Positions 60,605-64,000 of a stretch of DNA of 64,000 nt are shown piece after piece. Both the position numbers and the translations under genes were made by a program. Each line of letters begins with the position of its first letter. The first letter of the stretch is position 1. Where the stretch lies: assembly GCA_934045905.1 (NCBI GenBank), contig OW203762.1:48261411-48325410 (forward strand). Direction: 5' to 3'. The DNA is from Leuctra nigra (taxonomy: Eukaryota > Arthropoda > Insecta > Plecoptera > Leuctridae). The notes beneath the pieces are model-generated. The model was not told where the DNA came from. It made no database searches and saw only the letters and a program-made list of their open reading frames with translations.

Positions 60605-60737
60605 CCGGGGGTGGGATTACATAAAATGATAACTTCCTTGTCACGGTGACAAGTTCCTAGAAGGCCGTGAATAGCATTGAGTGAGAAGCTTGTCACCGTG
60701 ACAAGAAAGTTATCATTTTATGTAATCCCACCCCGGG
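60605..60737. mobile_element. Snap-back MITE with ~48-bp arms
   Basis: The arms GTGGGATTACATAAAATGAT...CTTGTCACGGTGACAAG (60611-60654) and its inverted copy (60689-60731) differ at one position over 43 bp, and the outer GGGG extends the match. Each arm ends in a near-palindrome, CTTGTCACGGTGACAAG. The loop is 34 nt. No target duplication is clear. Confidence 0.85.
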
Positions 60738-60765
60738 TCTATGAATATTAGTCACACCGCAATAT

Positions 60766-61018
60766 TAGTTTTCGAAAACGCTCAGGGAACGCGTTGATAA
60801 GCGAGCCTTCAAAATGCATAGATCAGTTTTCCGGTGAAACCAAGAAACCAATCTTGCTAGAAATCGATAGGGAGACGAACTGGAGTGTAGTAAATCATTT
60901 ATGAAGAAAAAATTCCCGATCCCTTACTTTATTTGACTTCTAATGCAAGAAATACACACAAAAAACAAAGATTCAGAAATTTCGGAAGGAGACGCTCTCT
61001 ACGCTCATTAATATTTAA
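60766..61018 (+). mobile_element. Repeat family R1, short copy
   Basis: It starts GAAAACGCTCAGGGAACGCGTTGATAAGCGAG (60775 on; first 20 GAAAACGCTCAGGGAACGCG) and ends GGAGACGCTCTCTACGCTCATT near 61010. Both ends match 27112-28195, but the middle is only about 170 bp, so it is an internal deletion derivative. Confidence 0.6.
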
Positions 61019-64000
61019 TAATAAGTAAGCGCCGAGTAAACTTTCATTAAATTGTGATATTTGAGGATATTTAAAATTAAAGATAGGTGCCTAAAACGGC
61101 CCTACAAATCCTTGACAAATACGCCACAACATAAAGCAAGGTCCCGTGACTAATCTTAGTCATTGTTTAGCACGAAGACAGCTTGAATGATTACACAATG
61201 TAATGATAGAGCTCTAGATCTCTCGAGCAGGGATTATTCTTTGAAAGAAGCGTCGTCGTCGTCGGCGTCGGCGTCGGCTTACGTCCGCCAGGGAAGAGAG
61301 GCGGGGACAATATCGCTGTCACATCGACATTGTCAAGTGTTTCGCTCGGCATTTGTTCTGTCGGTCGGACGGTGATTCAAGTGGCCAGCTCTGCTCGACT
61401 AGGGGAGGCGGTGATATCCCTGGAGAATGCAACGGAGACAAGAAGCAAAGAACAAGACTCGATGTTATGAGAAGGTGCAACCAGGGACGAGGAATTACTG
61501 AAAGTGGGGAGTAATAGAGGGGAGGGAGGGGTGGGTTGATTGCCGGGGACGATGACAAAGGCTCCCGGAGGAATTCTTAGTTGGATCACGGCCTTCTGTA
61601 TCTTTGTAATCCAACATTCGATCAAGCATTAATCACCAACGAAAAATTGATCGAGAAGGCAGAGCAAATTCTCGAACAAATGAGAAGCACATTGCCTTGG
61701 TCCATTATATTTCAAATAAAAGGGTCTGGAAAAGTAATATTGGATCTCATCTTATACCCTGTACATATACACTGGATTCGATCATGATCCAAAATCTCAA
61801 CGTAATAGAAAATATGTGTGAACTCAACTCATTGAACTCGATCTTGATCGAAATCTGAGTCATGGTCGAAGTCAAGGTCAAACAAAATAAATTATGAATT
61901 TTAAAACAAAATTGTACAAAATCATGCTCTAATTTGCATGCAACGAGCATTTTACATTTCAACTTTATACTTGCCGCATCACGATTAAGCTATGTGATCC
62001 TTCTTGAATAGATGTCATTGGTGTGAACAGGGTGTTACTGTTATATTATGATGAAACACCTTCTAAACTATTGAAAACACTTTAAAACGGAAAAACTCAT
62101 ATTGAAAAGAAACCATCTCCAGTTTCATAATGTTTTATTATTGTGTCCCTATTTATTTCCATTTTTTCCGGATTCAGTGTTTTTTTTTTAAATTGAAAAC
62201 GTCGAATAAATCTATTTCAATCAACATTCAATTTCAACTCCTCATAGAAGTTTTAAACCTCTGCAAGTAAATGGTATGAAATTCACAGATTTCTTTAGAA
62301 GTAAAATACATTCTGGATGAAATATTACCTCCTTGAAGAACCCATTGTGTCTCGTCGCTTTCAAGCATCTGGATTTCTCTTTGATCGTCGCTCGATTATA
62401 CACCACCTCGATCATCATTCTCATTATCATCCTAACTCGAATATGAGGCGAAGATTGGATTAAATATCGACATTTCCTTCTGAGTTTCACAATCAAATGT
62501 ACCTGCTCGCAGAATCTGATCATAGAACTTCGTCTTCATTGATATTTGAGAGTCAAAAATAGTTCAGAACTGATTCAATGCAAATAAAATAAAATGTAAT
62601 TATAATTATTTTGAATAAGGTCGCAGGATCAACGATAGAGAGAAATAAATTAAAGAGCAGCGGTAGAGAGAGTAAACAATTATACTGTTAAACCCCCAGT
62701 TTATATTTAACTGGTGCTAACACAATATAAAGTTGCCTCTTCGCTTTAGAAATCTCTGCAGAAACAAAAAATATTAAAGTTATATTTCTCCATTTGTTAT
62801 GCATATTTACTTTTGAGTTTCAAGACAATTCAACTAGTTGTTGGCGAATGACTGAAGAATGACTGACGAATGATTGACAAATGATTGACGAATGATTGAC
62901 GAATGATTGATGAGGATTGATTGTATTTAGTTCAAAGTGTAAAATATAAGGAACATTAATTACAGAAAATTGCATACAAATGTAGTATTTGTTATACCCC
63001 TATTATTCCTATGTGTTTGAGCCGCGCCTGCAGTTTGGTTTGCGAGTTTGTCGCCTGCGCCCAGCGTGTCGGCTATGTGTGATTGATGGTGCGCTATCGT
63101 GCCTACCTGCTAATGGTCGCACGGGAGAGATTTTTTACAGATAAATTGGTTTAACTACGCCTGCTTGTGTACGGGATAATGACTTTAACCTTTTGAACAG
63201 CGCAAGGATTAAATTCCGTTTCGAAAAATTATTGCGATTTGTTTAGGATATTTTTAGTTTATTTTGCTAAGAGAAATCATTTCTCCCCGAAATATAAATC
63301 GGCTTCCGCGAATAACGTCGGAATAGCGAAACATTTTGTGATAAATGAGATTTCGGAACATTCAATCTCGAATGACTTTTTGTCTCTTTGTTGCGTGGCC
63401 AATCAAAGCATATCCAATTACACGTGACCGGCAAAACCCGTGTGTCTTATTAATATTTCGTTTCTCTCCGTAGCCGAGCTTTGGCGACGGAACGAGCTTT
63501 CGACCAAATAACTTCCATTCCACCTTTCAACTTTCGAACATCAAATAGTTGAATTATGATTTAGAAGATTGTATTCGAATCCCTTTGGTCTTAGTTTGTC
63601 ATCAGCCATGTAGATGGCGAGGTCAAATCATTTCCACTTTGCCTGCGCGCTGCGGCGAGGTTGGAAATCGAATTCCACGGGAGCGCGAATCCCACGTGAT
63701 CGTAAACTAAAGCCACTCAACATTATATCGGTTTGAATAAAATTTGAACTTAACTTCAATTTTACATCGATAAAATTGCAGCGATGAAATGGACGATAAA
63801 AACTTGGCTCTTTTCGTCGTGTAAAAGATGTGACGTGCGTTTAATTTAGCCGCGCTAGTAACATAAAGTATACACTGAAAGTTGGCGGGCGTTGAGTTTA
63901 ACCCAACTTTACGTTGCTTCCTGACAAAGAAAACTTCAACTAGACGACTATTTACACCTAAGTTTTTTACTTTTTCAAGCTACTTACTCTAATTGAGTGA
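61019..64000. other. Right-end non-coding stretch
   Basis: No recognised exon. It has a CGTCGTCGTCGG-type trinucleotide run at 61250-61277 in a CpG-rich patch (61240-61560), a 12-bp tandem repeat at 62846-62915, and CpG-richer patches at 63020-63130 and 63600-63700. Confidence 0.4.
62846..62915. repeat. 12-bp tandem repeat (GAATGATTGACx)
   Basis: Five to six imperfect units of GAATGATTGACG, with variants GAATGACTGACG and AAATGATTGACG. Confidence 0.85.

Noticed and set aside
60158..60649. 163-codon plus-strand frame
   Set aside because: It ends inside the snap-back element and has no recognisable domain; chance frame.

Overview
The window is eukaryotic, AT-rich and gene-poor, and looks like an arthropod, most likely insect, nuclear genome. 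The grounds are two phase-matched minus-strand exons of an arthropod Sidestep-type immunoglobulin receptor, an LTR promoter with a TATA box and a TCAGT initiator of arthropod type, and a dense mix of LTR, non-LTR, SINE and miniature DNA transposon remnants. A hemipteran is my guess, but nothing here proves the order. There is one assembly gap of 200 N at 21169-21368. No operons, CRISPR arrays or confident tRNA genes are present.

Left edge (1-1788): the 5' part of an LTR retrotransposon on the minus strand. In its own 5'->3' order it has an LTR of about 800 bp (TATA box, initiator, AATAAA), a primer-binding site matching the 3' end of mature tRNA-Lys(CUU), and an intact coiled-coil Gag-like frame that runs off the window.

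Gene (5929-16056, minus strand): two exons separated by a 9.8 kb intron together encode one V-set immunoglobulin domain of the Sidestep family. Both junctions have good splice signals and the phases agree (phase 2 into phase 2). The preceding exon (signal peptide) and the following exons (more Ig domains, membrane segment) were not found. A 30-bp minisatellite sits against the 5' splice site of the second exon and is open in the Ig reading frame.

Rest (16057-64000): upstream intron or intergenic DNA with no recognised coding exon. I can support these elements: a degenerate I-clade-like non-LTR retrotransposon 3' end (29376-30640, minus); an 801-bp element with arms of about 140-150 bp (30960-31760); a large inverted repeat (34809-35134); four copies of one unclassified repeat family (27112-28195, 42761-43015, 43940-44815, 60766-61018); a 5S rRNA-derived segment (45040-45168); two abutting TTAA-flanked elements (53686-54783); two small MITEs (48999-49155, 56052-56240); a snap-back element (60605-60737); tRNA-like SINE heads; and many micro- and minisatellites. 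The window is mainly an intron-rich receptor locus filled with mobile-element debris. I saw no convincing new multi-gene system.
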